DNA of 64,000 nucleotides from an uncultured Eubacterium sp. (GTDB taxonomy: Bacteria; Bacillota; Clostridia; Lachnospirales; Lachnospiraceae). The DNA is taken from NCBI GenBank assembly GCA_910577225.1, contig CAJTMV010000007.1, forward strand, positions 65,147 to 129,146, read 5' to 3'. How positions within the stretch are numbered: the first letter of the stretch is position 1; each line of letters starts with the position of its first letter. A program made the translations under genes and the position numbers. The notes under the pieces are model-generated. The model ran no database searches and was not told where the DNA came from. It saw only the letters and a list, made by a program, of their open reading frames with translations. Below, one piece after another: positions 43,892-53,850 of this stretch.

Positions 43892-46069
43892 TTGCTGAAA
43901 GCAGAATATACCCGTAAAATTAATAACAGTATCCTCATAATTACACCAGAAAAGGATTTTGATACTGAAAAAGAGAGTATATCAATGTTTCAATACAATG
44001 AGATACCGTATTTTTTGAAGATGGGGACGCAGAGAAAAAATATAGAACTGCAGTTTTGCTATGATATAACGAGTCAGCGATCTTTAAATCAGCTGCTGGA
44101 ATTTAAGTCTTTGGATTATACAATTTTACAGATGATCTTAGATTCTTTTGATCAGGCGTGCATGCAGATGGAAGATTTTATGCTTACAGAAAATGATATT
44201 ATGATGAAACCGGAATATATTTTTGTAGATCATAATATGGAGCATGTTAGTTATTGCTATTTGCCTGGATTTCAGTCAGATATTTGTGAACAGTTTAAAG
44301 ATTTTATGGAATATCTGCTGCAGCATCTGAATCATAAAGATGAGCAGGCGATGCAGCTTGCCTATGGCGTTTATCAAAAGGTAACAGAGGAGAAGACTGC
44401 ACTGCACAAAGTGCTTAGAGAACCGGACTTAATCAAAGAATATTGTGTCAGATCGGCAGTTAACAGCAAGTCGCTATTTGAAAAAACAGATGATGAAGAC
44501 AAAATTTCTATAATGAATGGTATTGAAACAGATGAACAGCGTTCAGATAGTTGTGAAACAGATAAAATCGAATCGTATTCTGGTACGCGGCAGATACGAA
44601 TCGATAGACAGTATTCCGGTATGCAGGATACACAACAAACGCAGCAAAATGCAGATGTAAATAATGTCAAGAATTTGTATTTAAAGAGAGAAGTAAGCAA
44701 TGGAAAGAATTTATACATGGAGCAGGAAGTAAACAGTGAAGAAAAAATCCGAATGCAGAGAGGTATAGGCAGCGAAGAAAAAATCCAGGTGCAGAGAGAA
44801 AAAGGTAACAGAGAAAAAATTCAAAGGCAGAGAGAAACAGGTAACGGACAAAATAATTTGATGAAGGAAGAATCAGGTGATGGGGAATATATTATGTATG
44901 TAAAAGAAAATAATCAACAATATACATGTATGGATGAAACCGGAAAACAGGATCGATATAAAAATGTAAATGATATTGAAAATTATAGACGAGATATGAA
45001 CAGCAGGGTAAAAAATAAAAGTATCCAATATAAGGGAATGCAGGAAGTGGATACAATTAGGGAATATAATCAGATGCAGGAAATGAAAAGAAGCAGGGAA
45101 CATGAGCAGATGCAGGAAATAGAAAGGAACAGAAAATATGGGCAGATGCAGGAAATGAAAAGAAACGGAGAACATGAACAAAGACAGGTAATGGGAAGAA
45201 GCAGGGAATATGAACAAAGACAGGCAGAAGATAAAAATAAAGAATATGAGCAGATGCAGGCAGCTGGGATAAATATGCCATACAGGGGAATGCAGGAAAC
45301 GGAGATAAATATGCCATACAGGAGAGTGCAGGAAACGGGGATAACTACACCATACAGAAGAATGCAGGAAGAGGAAATAGATACCCAGGATGCGGATATG
45401 TGGGGAGAAGCAGATACCAGTATTGTAACAGGCAGCCGAAAATCTCAGAAACTGAAAAAGTGTATTGAGAAAGAAGGTTCTGTTTCAAAGACAGAAAACA
45501 GACAAGGCGGCAGAAAACTTAAAAACAGATTGAAAAAAGCTGAAAAGCTGCAAGATCTGCGACAACAGGAAACAGAGTTTGGAATACATTCAGAAGATAT
45601 ACAGAAAAAGGAAACACTGCGCAGACAGGCAGCCGAAAAGTTAAAGAGTATGCTTATGAAAAAAATATATACAGACAGAATTAAAAATGAGAATGAAAAT
45701 ACAGTATTTGAAGCTGATGAGGAAGAACTGATGCAAAACAATCCGACCGTTTGTCTGATACAGGAAACGGATGAGATTTATAATCGATTTGTCTATCAGG
45801 GAGCAGATCGATCCAGAGATTTTAATTGCAGTCATGGGAAACTATTAATTGGAAGCGCTGCGGAAGAAAGCGATATTTGTATACCGTTTCCCATGATAAG
45901 CAGAGTGCATGCGGTAATACAGACAGATGAACAGGGAACTTTTTTAGAGGATATGAACTCTACAAACGGTACACATGTGAATGGAGAGCTGCTGCAGTAT
46001 CATGAAAGAAGAATGTTAAAAAAGGGAGATATTATCAGTCTTGCTGGAGAATGTTATAGTTTTCATTGA
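43892..46069 (+). CDS. FHA-domain protein of the Tad locus (DUF6382-like N-terminus)
   Basis: 725 residues. The N-terminal domain (1 to about 170) resembles the DUF6382 domain found in front of FHA in clostridia. A long Gln/Met/Arg-rich linker follows with ten or so imperfect repeats (EMKRSREHEQMQ; INMPYRGMQET). The C-terminal FHA domain has GKLLIGSAAEESDICI, ISRVHAVIQ and NSTNGTHVNG, which binds phosphothreonine. The TTG start lies 8 bases after GAGGAGG. It ends the Tad operon and may link it to Ser/Thr kinase signalling. Confidence 0.82.
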   Translation: MLKAEYTRKINNSILIITPEKDFDTEKESISMFQYNEIPYFLKMGTQRKNIELQFCYDITSQRSLNQLLEFKSLDYTILQMILDSFDQACMQMEDFMLTENDIMMKPEYIFVDHNMEHVSYCYLPGFQSDICEQFKDFMEYLLQHLNHKDEQAMQLAYGVYQKVTEEKTALHKVLREPDLIKEYCVRSAVNSKSLFEKTDDEDKISIMNGIETDEQRSDSCETDKIESYSGTRQIRIDRQYSGMQDTQQTQQNADVNNVKNLYLKREVSNGKNLYMEQEVNSEEKIRMQRGIGSEEKIQVQREKGNREKIQRQRETGNGQNNLMKEESGDGEYIMYVKENNQQYTCMDETGKQDRYKNVNDIENYRRDMNSRVKNKSIQYKGMQEVDTIREYNQMQEMKRSREHEQMQEIERNRKYGQMQEMKRNGEHEQRQVMGRSREYEQRQAEDKNKEYEQMQAAGINMPYRGMQETEINMPYRRVQETGITTPYRRMQEEEIDTQDADMWGEADTSIVTGSRKSQKLKKCIEKEGSVSKTENRQGGRKLKNRLKKAEKLQDLRQQETEFGIHSEDIQKKETLRRQAAEKLKSMLMKKIYTDRIKNENENTVFEADEEELMQNNPTVCLIQETDEIYNRFVYQGADRSRDFNCSHGKLLIGSAAEESDICIPFPMISRVHAVIQTDEQGTFLEDMNSTNGTHVNGELLQYHERRMLKKGDIISLAGECYSFH

Positions 46070-46128
46070 CAGCACTGTCTGAACGTGTTATGTTTTTCTC
46101 ATCTAAATAGGATGGGATTGTATGATAA

Positions 46129-46707
46129 ATGGAGATACAGGAAAAACGGCCGACGGTAAATATAATATTAGTCGTAATAAATGTGGCAGTCTGGTGTATT
46201 ATGGAGCTGCTTGGGGATACTTTGGATGGGGTTTATATTGCAGATTATGGAGGAATGTATCCGGAATTTGTAATGAATGGCGAGTGGTATCGTTTATTTA
46301 CAGCAATGTTTTTACATTTTGGCGCGGAACATCTGGCAAATAATATGATTTTATTAGCGGCGGCTGGGGGAAGATTAGAAGCCGCAGTAGGGCATTTTCG
46401 TTATTTACTGATTTATATTGGCGCTGGTCTTTTAGGAAATATAGTGTCATATTATGAGATGATCTATACAAAAAATTATGCAGTATGTGCCGGCGCTTCT
46501 GGGGCAGTGTTTGGAATGATTGGCGCTCTGGTATGGGCAGCTATACGTGGAAAAGGAAAAATAGAGGGACTTACGACAAAAGGGCTGCTGTTCATGATTG
46601 CTTTATGTATGTATTATGGGATTACAACTGCGGGAGTGGATAACTGGGCACATGCAGGGGGTGTTGCAGGCGGATTTCTTTTGTGCATGCTTTTATACAG
46701 AAAGTAA
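46129..46707 (+). CDS. Rhomboid-family intramembrane serine protease
   Basis: A 192-residue six-helix protease. It has the catalytic GASGAVFGM (Ser in GxSG), the catalytic His in WAHAGGVAGGF, and the HFGAEHLANNMILL segment of helix 2. The enzyme cleaves transmembrane substrates in the lipid bilayer. It lies 59 bases after the FHA gene and may share its transcript, but a functional tie to pili is speculative. ATG 46129 is used; a longer overlapping frame at 46122 is not coding. Confidence 0.9.
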   Translation: MEIQEKRPTVNIILVVINVAVWCIMELLGDTLDGVYIADYGGMYPEFVMNGEWYRLFTAMFLHFGAEHLANNMILLAAAGGRLEAAVGHFRYLLIYIGAGLLGNIVSYYEMIYTKNYAVCAGASGAVFGMIGALVWAAIRGKGKIEGLTTKGLLFMIALCMYYGITTAGVDNWAHAGGVAGGFLLCMLLYRK

Positions 46708-46895
46708 CAGAATACTTGAAATTATTTGAAAAAGTATATATACTATTTAAAATGAGAGAGAAAATTTTGAATTGTGAGAAATATCAGATCGAAACAAGAA
46801 TTATTTAAGAAAATGTCAGGAATGTTTTTTTCGTTTATAGATGGGTATATTATTAACACGATGAATATTTTGAACATACAAATGAGAGGTAGTAT
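46708..46895 (+). other. AT-rich intergenic region
   Basis: No gene is seen. It is AT-rich with several weak -10-like stretches (TATATACT near 46736) but no convincing 17-base promoter pair or terminator. Confidence 0.3.
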
Positions 46896-47897
46896 ATGAA
46901 AGTAAATATTTATTATGGCGGCAGAGGAGTATTGGATGATCCGTCATTATATGTAATTAATAAGATGCAGCAGGTACTGGAAGAATTACGCGTAACCGTG
47001 GAACGATATAATATATATGAACAGAAGAACAGTATTGCTACTTTGCCGCAGACAATTAAGGAAGCGGATGGCATTATTCTTGCGACAACAGTGGAATGGC
47101 TTGGGATTGGCGGTTATATGCAGCAGTTCCTGGATTCCTGCTGGTTATACGGAGATAAAGAAAAAATCAGTCAGACGTATATGCAGCCGGTAGTAATGTC
47201 AACGGCTTATGGTGAGCGGGAAGGTGAACTTACGCTTGCAAATGCATGGGAAATGCTCGGCGGATTGCCATGTGCCGGTTTATGCGGATATGTGGCTGAC
47301 TTGCTGACATTTGAAATGAATCAGGATTATTCGGTTATTATAGAAAAAAAGGCAGAAAATCTGTATCGAACGATTTCACAAAAAATGAAAAGTCTGCCAA
47401 ATAGCAATCAGGCGGTGACAAAAACAGTACTTCGGACACAGGATCTTGGCCTCACCCCACAGGAAAGCGAGCAATTATCGAAATATGTATCGGATGATAC
47501 ATATGTAAAAAAACAAAAAGAAGACATTGAAGAACTGGCAAATAAATTCAAGGGATTACTGGATAAGGATAAACTGGATGAAGACGAACCTGCAGTGCCG
47601 TATATAGAAGATTTGGAGACACATTTCAGACCACAGGCTGATTTCAAGGCAAAATATTTATTTATTATCGATGGAAAGAGAAAACCATTAACGATTGAAG
47701 TCAATCAGGATGAACTAAAATGCAGTTATGGGAAACAGGATGGTGTGGATGTTTACGCAAAAATGACAACAGATGTATTGGAGCGCATTATAGCTGGAAA
47801 AATGACGTTTCAGCGTGCATTTATGACAGGCGAATTAACTGCAAAAGGAAATTTTAAGACGTTGCGGATGCTGGATGATATTTTTAATTTTGGATAG
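46896..47897 (+). CDS. Flavodoxin-like / SCP2 sterol-binding domain fusion protein
   Basis: 333 residues. The N-terminal domain (1 to about 165) is a flavodoxin/NADPH-dependent FMN reductase fold: MKVNIYYGGRG, ADGIILATTVEWLGIGG, VVMSTAYGEREGE. After a polar linker, the C-terminal domain (about 230-333) has LFIIDGKRKPLTIEVNQDEL, VYAKMTTDVLERIIAGKMTF and QRAFMTGELTAKGNFKTL, typical of SCP2-like lipid-binding domains. Such fusions occur in Clostridia with unknown substrate. ATG 46896 follows GAGAGG. Confidence 0.8.
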   Translation: MKVNIYYGGRGVLDDPSLYVINKMQQVLEELRVTVERYNIYEQKNSIATLPQTIKEADGIILATTVEWLGIGGYMQQFLDSCWLYGDKEKISQTYMQPVVMSTAYGEREGELTLANAWEMLGGLPCAGLCGYVADLLTFEMNQDYSVIIEKKAENLYRTISQKMKSLPNSNQAVTKTVLRTQDLGLTPQESEQLSKYVSDDTYVKKQKEDIEELANKFKGLLDKDKLDEDEPAVPYIEDLETHFRPQADFKAKYLFIIDGKRKPLTIEVNQDELKCSYGKQDGVDVYAKMTTDVLERIIAGKMTFQRAFMTGELTAKGNFKTLRMLDDIFNFG

Positions 47898-47990
47898 CAG
47901 CTTATAATCATGTCTATCCTGCTGTCAGAAAATCTTTCTGGCAGCAGGATAAATACGTTACAGTTGGCTGAAAGCATGCAGGGATCAGTT

Positions 47991-48620
47991 TTACAATACA
48001 GGAAGGGTGATTGTAAATGTGCAACCTTCACCCGGATGATTATTCAGAATAAGAGTACCCTGATGAGATTTAATAATTTGCCTGGCGATAGCGAGTCCAA
48101 GTCCGGTACCATGTTCTTTTGAAGTCGTAAACAGTTCAAATACTTTATCTTCCAGCGCTAAAGGAATACCGCCGCCGCAGTCTGTAATGATGAGTTGTAT
48201 TCCCGTGTTTTCAGTTTTTGTTGTAATTGTAATGTATTTAGATTCGGCTTCTGCCGAATTTTTAAGCAGGTTTAAAATCGCTTGTTTTAATTTGATATGA
48301 TCAGCATTAATAAATGGAAGATGCTGGTCCAGCTGTAAATTCCATTGCAGGTCAGAATAAGTGTCTTTCATTAATCGACAAATATCTTCTAAAAGAGAAT
48401 TTACATCTAAAAATTCTTTTTGAAGCTGTTCCGTGCTGCCTGACTGTGATATTTCCAGAACCATGTTTTTCAAATAAGTAATTTCATGTTTAATGTTATT
48501 CCAGTATGGTTCTGTATCCAATTGCGGACATTTTGTGTTTAATAGCTGTGCAGAGCTGTTGATTAAAGTAACGGTATTTTTGATTTCATGAAAAATATGT
48601 TGATAATCCAATGAATTCAT
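47991..48620 (-). CDS. Short cytoplasmic sensor histidine kinase
   Basis: A 209-residue kinase with a HisKA-type region (FHEIKNTVTLINSSAQLL; His at about 11) and a HATPase_c domain: N box NLLKNSAEA, G1 DCGGGIP, G2 GTGLGLAIARQII. There is no membrane or sensor domain, and no response regulator gene is nearby, so it is an orphan kinase, as in sporulation phosphorelays. It is convergent with the SCP2 gene (94 bases between) and divergent from the HIT gene. Confidence 0.85.
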   Translation of the reverse strand: MNSLDYQHIFHEIKNTVTLINSSAQLLNTKCPQLDTEPYWNNIKHEITYLKNMVLEISQSGSTEQLQKEFLDVNSLLEDICRLMKDTYSDLQWNLQLDQHLPFINADHIKLKQAILNLLKNSAEAESKYITITTKTENTGIQLIITDCGGGIPLALEDKVFELFTTSKEHGTGLGLAIARQIIKSHQGTLILNNHPGEGCTFTITLPVL

Positions 48621-48731
48621 TTTGATGCCCCCCTATACGAAATATATTTTGTTAATTCTAGCATTTTTCACTTTTTATTACAATGATAAATTGGATGATG
48701 CAAAGTAAAAAAATAAAAAAGGAGAGAAAAA

Positions 48732-49154
48732 ATGAGAGATGAAAATTGTATTTTTTGTAAAATTATCGCTGGAGAGATTCCTTCCAGAACGATTTATGAA
48801 GATGAAGATTTCAAGGTAATTCTGGATGCAAATCCTGCGTCAAAAGGACATGCGTTAATATTGCCGAAAGAGCACTGTGCAAATATTTATGAGATCAGCG
48901 AAGAACTGCTGTCAAAGGCTGTAAAGCTGGCAAAGAAACTGGCCGCGCATATGACGAAGCTGTTAAACTGTGACGGATTCAATTTGCTGCAGAATAATGG
49001 AGAGGTGGCAGGACAGACGGTTTTTCATTTTCATATGCATCTGATTCCAAGGTATGTGGGTATGAAAAACAAAGATTTACTGAACTGGACGCATGAAGAG
49101 TTTACGGACAGTGAACAGGATGAAATCTGTGAGAAATTAAAGATGAACTCCTAA
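48732..49154 (+). CDS. HIT-family nucleotide hydrolase
   Basis: A 140-residue histidine-triad protein acting on nucleoside phosphoramidates or dinucleotides. It has the N-terminal CIFCKIIAGEIPS zinc-type motif and the triad HFHMHLIP (H-x-H-x-H). Length matches HinT/Hit of Bacillus. ATG 48732 follows AAGGAGAG. It stands alone between divergent and convergent minus-strand genes. Confidence 0.95.
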   Translation: MRDENCIFCKIIAGEIPSRTIYEDEDFKVILDANPASKGHALILPKEHCANIYEISEELLSKAVKLAKKLAAHMTKLLNCDGFNLLQNNGEVAGQTVFHFHMHLIPRYVGMKNKDLLNWTHEEFTDSEQDEICEKLKMNS

Positions 49155-49206
49155 TGTTTTGGAGAACAGAGATAGATTAAAAAAGATATTTCTAAAAGCT
49201 ATGCGC

Positions 49207-49247
49207 AAAAAATGCAGGAGCGTATGTATGAACCTTACACGCTCCTG
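49207..49247 (-). terminator. Rho-independent terminator of murG (minus strand)
   Basis: GCAGGAGCGT (49214-49223) pairs with ACGCTCCTG (49239-49247); read on the minus strand it is followed by T6 (49207-49212). Confidence 0.8.
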
Positions 49248-49256
49248 TCAAACCTG

Positions 49257-50321
49257 TTATTTCGCAGTTTCTTCAATCAGAGAAACGATTTTTTCTACGG
49301 AGTTCAACATGTTGCTTTTCTTCATTGCGTCTACATAGCGATCTCTATTTTTATATGTTTCATGAATAATATTCAGAAATTTATCTGGCGTTATGACTTC
49401 TTCTTCAATCACAACGCTGAATCCCTGCTTTTCAAAGGATTGTGCATTTAAAATCTGATCGCCGCGGCTTGCGTTCGCAGAAAGCGGAATCAGAATATTC
49501 GGTTTGTGCAATGCAAGCAGCTCACAGATGGAATTTGCCCCGGCGCGGGATATTACCAGATCTGCGAGTGCAAATATATCGTTTAAGTCTGATCCAATAT
49601 ATTCGAACTGTTTATAGCCTTCAGTACGATTTAGCGATTCTTCAATATTGCCTTTGCCACACATATGTATCACCTGGTATGTTTTTAGCAATTCTGGCAG
49701 CAGTCCGCGAATCGTATCATTGATAAATTTTGATCCACTGCTTCCTCCAACGACAAAAAGAACCGGTTTGGTATTCGTAAAGCGGCATTGTTTACAAGCA
49801 TTTTCTTTATTTCCTGAAAGTAACTCCCGACGTATTGGAGAACCGGTAAGCACCGCTTTTTCTTCGGGCAGATATTTTAATGTTTCCGGAAAATTGCAGC
49901 ATACTTTGGCAGCGTTTGGAATCGCCAGTTTATTTGCCAGTCCCGGAGTCATATCTGATTCATGGATAATGGACGGTATATGGCAGAATCTTGCGGCAAA
50001 TACCACCGGAACGGATACAAATCCGCCTTTGGAGAATACAATATCTGGTTTTAATTTACGCATCAGGCGAATGGACTGACCAAGGCCTTTGATTACTTTC
50101 AGCGGATCTGAAAAGTTCTTAAAATCAAAGTAACGGCGTAATTTACCAGAAGATATGGCATAGTAAGGAATTTTCTGTTCTTTAAGAAGCTGCTTTTCTA
50201 TTCCATTGTAAGATCCAATATAGGCAATATCAAATCCGGCTTCACGCAGACGTGGAAGCAGGGCAATATTAGGCGTTACGTGTCCGGCTGTGCCTCCGCC
50301 GGTTAAAATAATCTTTTTCAT
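49257..50321 (-). CDS. murG: UDP-GlcNAc:undecaprenyl-pyrophosphoryl-MurNAc-pentapeptide GlcNAc transferase
   Basis: MurG adds GlcNAc to lipid I to make lipid II at the inner face of the membrane. The N-terminal lipid-acceptor motif GGGTAGHVTPNIAL and the donor-site RAGANSICELLALHKPNILIPL are clear, in a GT28 two-domain protein of about 354 residues. The start (minus strand ATG 50321-50319) follows GGAGG by 8 bases; the five-residue longer frame is not needed. Here murG is a single gene, away from a dcw cluster. Confidence 0.96.
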   Translation of the reverse strand: MKKIILTGGGTAGHVTPNIALLPRLREAGFDIAYIGSYNGIEKQLLKEQKIPYYAISSGKLRRYFDFKNFSDPLKVIKGLGQSIRLMRKLKPDIVFSKGGFVSVPVVFAARFCHIPSIIHESDMTPGLANKLAIPNAAKVCCNFPETLKYLPEEKAVLTGSPIRRELLSGNKENACKQCRFTNTKPVLFVVGGSSGSKFINDTIRGLLPELLKTYQVIHMCGKGNIEESLNRTEGYKQFEYIGSDLNDIFALADLVISRAGANSICELLALHKPNILIPLSANASRGDQILNAQSFEKQGFSVVIEEEVITPDKFLNIIHETYKNRDRYVDAMKKSNMLNSVEKIVSLIEETAK

Positions 50322-50336
50322 TTGCTTTTCCTCCAA

Positions 50337-50520
50337 AATATATCTTTATTATTAACCCAAATATGTGAAATGTCAAATCTTTATTTTTTAAGTATATGAA
50401 AAATCGTAATAAAAAGACTTGTAAATACAAAAGAAAGGAATAGAATATAGATAAAGGCTGTAGTTAGTAAGAGAATGTACGATAATAACATATATTTATA
50501 CAAATAATAAGGAGAAGTGA
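50337..50520 (+). other. AT-rich intergenic region between murG and the next gene
   Basis: No gene is supported. AT-rich sequence holds divergent promoter-like AT stretches (TAGAATATA near 50441) and the AAGGAG site of the next gene. A 60-codon minus-strand frame exists here but lacks a ribosome site. Confidence 0.35.
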
Positions 50521-51765
50521 ATGGATGCAAGGTTATTTCGATATTTGTTTGAAAATACGCCAAATGCAGTTATAATGTCAGGATGTATATGGGATAAGGG
50601 TTTGCAGGAACAGCTGAGATTTGTATATACCTGTGAGATGAATCACAATCCGGTAGAACAATGCCATTCCAATGGGGACGGATCAATGCTTTATAATGGC
50701 AGTCCGATTCATATGTTTATTATGGGGAGTTTCTCACTTGAAGATGTAAAAAGACTGATTTATACAGTGCGTCATGATATCGTAGATATGGTCATTACCC
50801 CTTATGTGGCTCCGGTTCAGCGTTTTTATCTAATACAGTCTGTTTTGGCGTATAGGATTGAGGATCCGGATATTATTGAGTTTATTCGCTCGCCGTACTT
50901 ATATTTGAAAAAAGCAAATGTAAAACAGTTTTATTTCATATATGGGAATGGAAAAGGATTTCAGAAAACTGAAATGGAAATGTATCCTGGTATTTATTTC
51001 GAATTTCAGGATGCCGAAATTTTAGATATCATTGAGGAAATGGAAGGATATCGGATTCCTGTGATGAAAGCAGGACATATTATAAATAATCGAATGTTGT
51101 TTCAATTTGGATACTTTGGAACAGATTTGTACAGAATCAGACATTTTTTGTTTCATTATGCAAAAAGTATGAGAATTGAAAAATTTGACAACAGACAAAT
51201 TAAAAAGATGATGCTGGCATATCGCAAAGCATTCAGCGATTGCGGAATGGAAACGCTTACAATGTTCTGCAGTCCGACAGAAATTATAGCAACCCAGACA
51301 GATTGCGTACTCAATACGATTGTCATCGATAAAGAGGATTTTTGTCATGCCGATATTGAACAGGATAATGGCAGGTGTACAGTAAAGTGTATGCTCTATA
51401 ACGATTATGATGTATGTCACTGCCATCGGACAGAACATGCGGAATTGCGCGTAGGTATTTTGCTGTTGGGCAATATTCATCTGAGTAAACATATACAGGA
51501 ACTGAGAAATCATTACCAAATGGTAAGTCCGCAAATCAGGGCGATTACGCTGCCGAATTGTGGAAATATGTTTAACTGGGACTTTAGTCTGACAGATATG
51601 AATGTAAAGAAAAATGCAATTTTCTGGATTTGCCCGTTGCGATCTCAAATGCAGAGTCAGGTATTCACAGAGATCAAAGCGAAAAATGCAAGGTATCGAA
51701 TTATTGTTTTAAATGAGGAATATGGCTGCTGTTTTAATGGATTTTTGACGGAAAAAGCAGAGTAA
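50521..51765 (+). CDS. Unknown 414-residue protein
   Basis: A soluble protein of mixed structure with no recognised family. It has aromatic-rich segments (RFYLIQSVLAYRIEDPDI; KQFYFIYGNGKGFQK), a Cys/His cluster at about residues 288-305 (CMLYNDYDVCHCHRTEH) that could bind metal, and a C-terminal half with repeated beta-strand-like stretches. ATG 50521 lies 8 bases after AAGGAG. It is a single gene, divergent from murG. No function is proposed. Confidence 0.6.
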   Translation: MDARLFRYLFENTPNAVIMSGCIWDKGLQEQLRFVYTCEMNHNPVEQCHSNGDGSMLYNGSPIHMFIMGSFSLEDVKRLIYTVRHDIVDMVITPYVAPVQRFYLIQSVLAYRIEDPDIIEFIRSPYLYLKKANVKQFYFIYGNGKGFQKTEMEMYPGIYFEFQDAEILDIIEEMEGYRIPVMKAGHIINNRMLFQFGYFGTDLYRIRHFLFHYAKSMRIEKFDNRQIKKMMLAYRKAFSDCGMETLTMFCSPTEIIATQTDCVLNTIVIDKEDFCHADIEQDNGRCTVKCMLYNDYDVCHCHRTEHAELRVGILLLGNIHLSKHIQELRNHYQMVSPQIRAITLPNCGNMFNWDFSLTDMNVKKNAIFWICPLRSQMQSQVFTEIKAKNARYRIIVLNEEYGCCFNGFLTEKAE

Positions 51766-51906
51766 CCATTTTTATAACAGTTTAATGCAGAAAAAGACAG
51801 ATGAAACAAGCTCTTTTACATACAGCCTTCGACAGTATCCGCAATGCTTCTCTACTATATTAGTTTATGTAAGTTCAGAAAATATAGCAGAAAGGATGAT
51901 GGAGTT

Positions 51907-52296
51907 ATGTTAGATCAGATTCTGACGCTAACAATGTCAAACATACAACTGATAACAGCTATACTGATTTTTTTAGCGGTAGTATTACAACTCCTGCATA
52001 TCGGTCAGACGCGCCGGATTAATAAAAAGCTAAGTCGTGCCGGACACTGGCTGCAACGATACCTGAACGCAGTATTTCATGAAGATGCTTATGAGGAAAC
52101 GGAAAATGAAGAAACAGGTAATGAAGAAACGGATACTGGAACGGACACGAAAGATATGAGAGAAGAACCGCAATTGTCGGTTGTACAGCCGGTAAAAAGT
52201 CGACAGGAAGAAAATATGCGCTCGACACTTGCGAATAAAAAACAAAAAAAAGATGAAGAATTGTTAGACACTGTACTGCAGGAGATTTTTGATTAA
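51907..52296 (+). CDS. Small membrane-anchored acidic protein
   Basis: 129 residues: an N-terminal membrane segment (IQLITAILIFLAVVLQLLHI), a basic stretch, a Glu/Thr-rich tandem repeat (ETENEETGNEETDTGTDT) and a helical end. ATG 51907 is preferred over 51844, which lacks a ribosome site. It lies upstream of pgi, which has its own promoter. The acidic repeat could vary in length by slippage. Not assigned to a family. Confidence 0.55.
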   Translation: MLDQILTLTMSNIQLITAILIFLAVVLQLLHIGQTRRINKKLSRAGHWLQRYLNAVFHEDAYEETENEETGNEETDTGTDTKDMREEPQLSVVQPVKSRQEENMRSTLANKKQKKDEELLDTVLQEIFD

Positions 52297-52364
52297 ACGT
52301 GGCAGATTTGTCTGTCTGAATCATCGATCTGATGCGATTAATTGTTAAAAATTGCCAGAATAGC

Positions 52365-52393
52365 TTGCAGATTATCCGTTATTTTGTTAGAAT
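52365..52393 (+). promoter_or_regulatory. Sigma-A promoter of pgi
   Basis: TTGCAG (52365-52370), 17 bases, TAGAAT (52388-52393), 68 bases before the pgi start. Confidence 0.65.
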
Positions 52394-52461
52394 AGATAAT
52401 AGTTATGATGCAAAAGCAGTTCGAGAAAACTGTGTAAAAAATACAATAAGGAGAGTTAAAT

Positions 52462-53808
52462 ATGAGCAAAATTACATTTGATTACTCAAAAGCAGCTGGA
52501 TTTATCAGCGAAGAGGAAGTCGGTTATATGACAAAACTGGCAAATGATGCCAAAGAACTTCTTGTATCCAAAACTGGTGCGGGAAATGACTTTCTTGGGT
52601 GGATCGATCTGCCTGTGGATTATGATAAGGAAGAGTTTGACCGGATTAAAAAAGCGGCTGAGAAAATTCAGTCAGATTCTGAGGTGCTTGTAGTAATCGG
52701 AATCGGCGGTTCTTATCTGGGGGCGAGAGCCGCTATTGAATTTTTAAGACACGGATTTTACAACAATATACCAAAGGAAATGCGCAAAGCTCCGGAAATT
52801 TACTATGTAGGAAATAGTATCAGCGGCGCTTATGTGCAGGGGCTGATCGATGTAATTGGTGATCGTGATTTTTCTGTTAACGTAATATCAAAATCAGGTA
52901 CCACAACAGAACCGGCAATTGCTTTCCGGATTTTCAAAGGAATGCTGGAAGAAAAATACGGGAAGGAAGAAGCGGCTAAACGTATTTATGCAACGACAGA
53001 TAAAGCAAAGGGAGCGCTTAAGAGTTTGTCTGACGAAGAAGGGTATGAAACATTTGTTGTTCCAGACGATGTCGGCGGACGATTCTCGGTACTGACAGCA
53101 GTGGGACTGCTTCCAATCGCAGTAAGCGGAGCAGACATCACGAAGTTAATGGAAGGCGCGGCAGAAGGAAGAAAACTTGCGCTTGAAAGCAATTTCGAGG
53201 ATAATGCGGCTTTACAGTATGCAGCAGTACGTAATATTTTACACAGAAAAGGAAAATCAGTCGAAGTTCTGGCGAATTATGAGCCAAGTCTGCATTATGT
53301 ATCAGAATGGTGGAAACAGCTGTATGGCGAGTCAGAAGGAAAGGATCAGAAAGGAATTTTCCCAGCTTCTGTGGATCTTACAACAGATCTCCATTCTATG
53401 GGGCAGTTTATTCAGGATGGATCCAGAATTATGTATGAGACGGTATTAAATGTGGAAGAGCCTCGCTGCCGGGTTGAGATAAAAGAAGAGCCGGTCGATC
53501 TTGACGGACTGAATTATCTGGCAGGAAAAGATATGGATTTTGTTAATAAAAATGCAATGAATGGAACAATTCTGGCACACACCGATGGTAATGTACCAAA
53601 TCTTATGGTTCGGATTCCGGAACAGAATGAGTTTTATCTGGGTGAGTTAATGTACTTTTTCGAGTTCGCATGCGGTGTCAGCGGTTATCTGCTTGGCGTA
53701 AATCCATTCAATCAGCCGGGTGTGGAAAGTTATAAGAAAAATATGTTTGCATTGTTAGGCAAACCGGGATATGAATCTGAGAAAGAAGCATTATTAAAGA
53801 GATTATAA
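52462..53808 (+). CDS. pgi: Glucose-6-phosphate isomerase
   Basis: Converts glucose-6-phosphate and fructose-6-phosphate in glycolysis. The 448-residue length is that of the short Firmicutes form. Signature motifs are GIGGSYLGARAAIEFL, ISKSGTTTEPAIAFRIF (phosphate-binding Ser/Thr) and the C-terminal GVNPFNQPGVESYKKNM. ATG 52462 follows AAGGAGAG. The gene has its own promoter and terminator and so is monocistronic. Confidence 0.97.
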   Translation: MSKITFDYSKAAGFISEEEVGYMTKLANDAKELLVSKTGAGNDFLGWIDLPVDYDKEEFDRIKKAAEKIQSDSEVLVVIGIGGSYLGARAAIEFLRHGFYNNIPKEMRKAPEIYYVGNSISGAYVQGLIDVIGDRDFSVNVISKSGTTTEPAIAFRIFKGMLEEKYGKEEAAKRIYATTDKAKGALKSLSDEEGYETFVVPDDVGGRFSVLTAVGLLPIAVSGADITKLMEGAAEGRKLALESNFEDNAALQYAAVRNILHRKGKSVEVLANYEPSLHYVSEWWKQLYGESEGKDQKGIFPASVDLTTDLHSMGQFIQDGSRIMYETVLNVEEPRCRVEIKEEPVDLDGLNYLAGKDMDFVNKNAMNGTILAHTDGNVPNLMVRIPEQNEFYLGELMYFFEFACGVSGYLLGVNPFNQPGVESYKKNMFALLGKPGYESEKEALLKRL

Positions 53809-53850
53809 TTGAGATATTAAAAACTTTACAGAATAATTATCAAACCGGAA

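Noticed and set aside
48660..48731. Promoter of the HIT gene
   Set aside because: Only weak TTTTCA / TAAATT elements are visible; not convincing enough to list.
50381..50563. 60-codon hydrophobic minus-strand frame upstream of murG
   Set aside because: AT-rich intergenic sequence gives Leu/Phe/Tyr-rich frames easily; no ribosome site, and it overlaps the start of the + strand gene.
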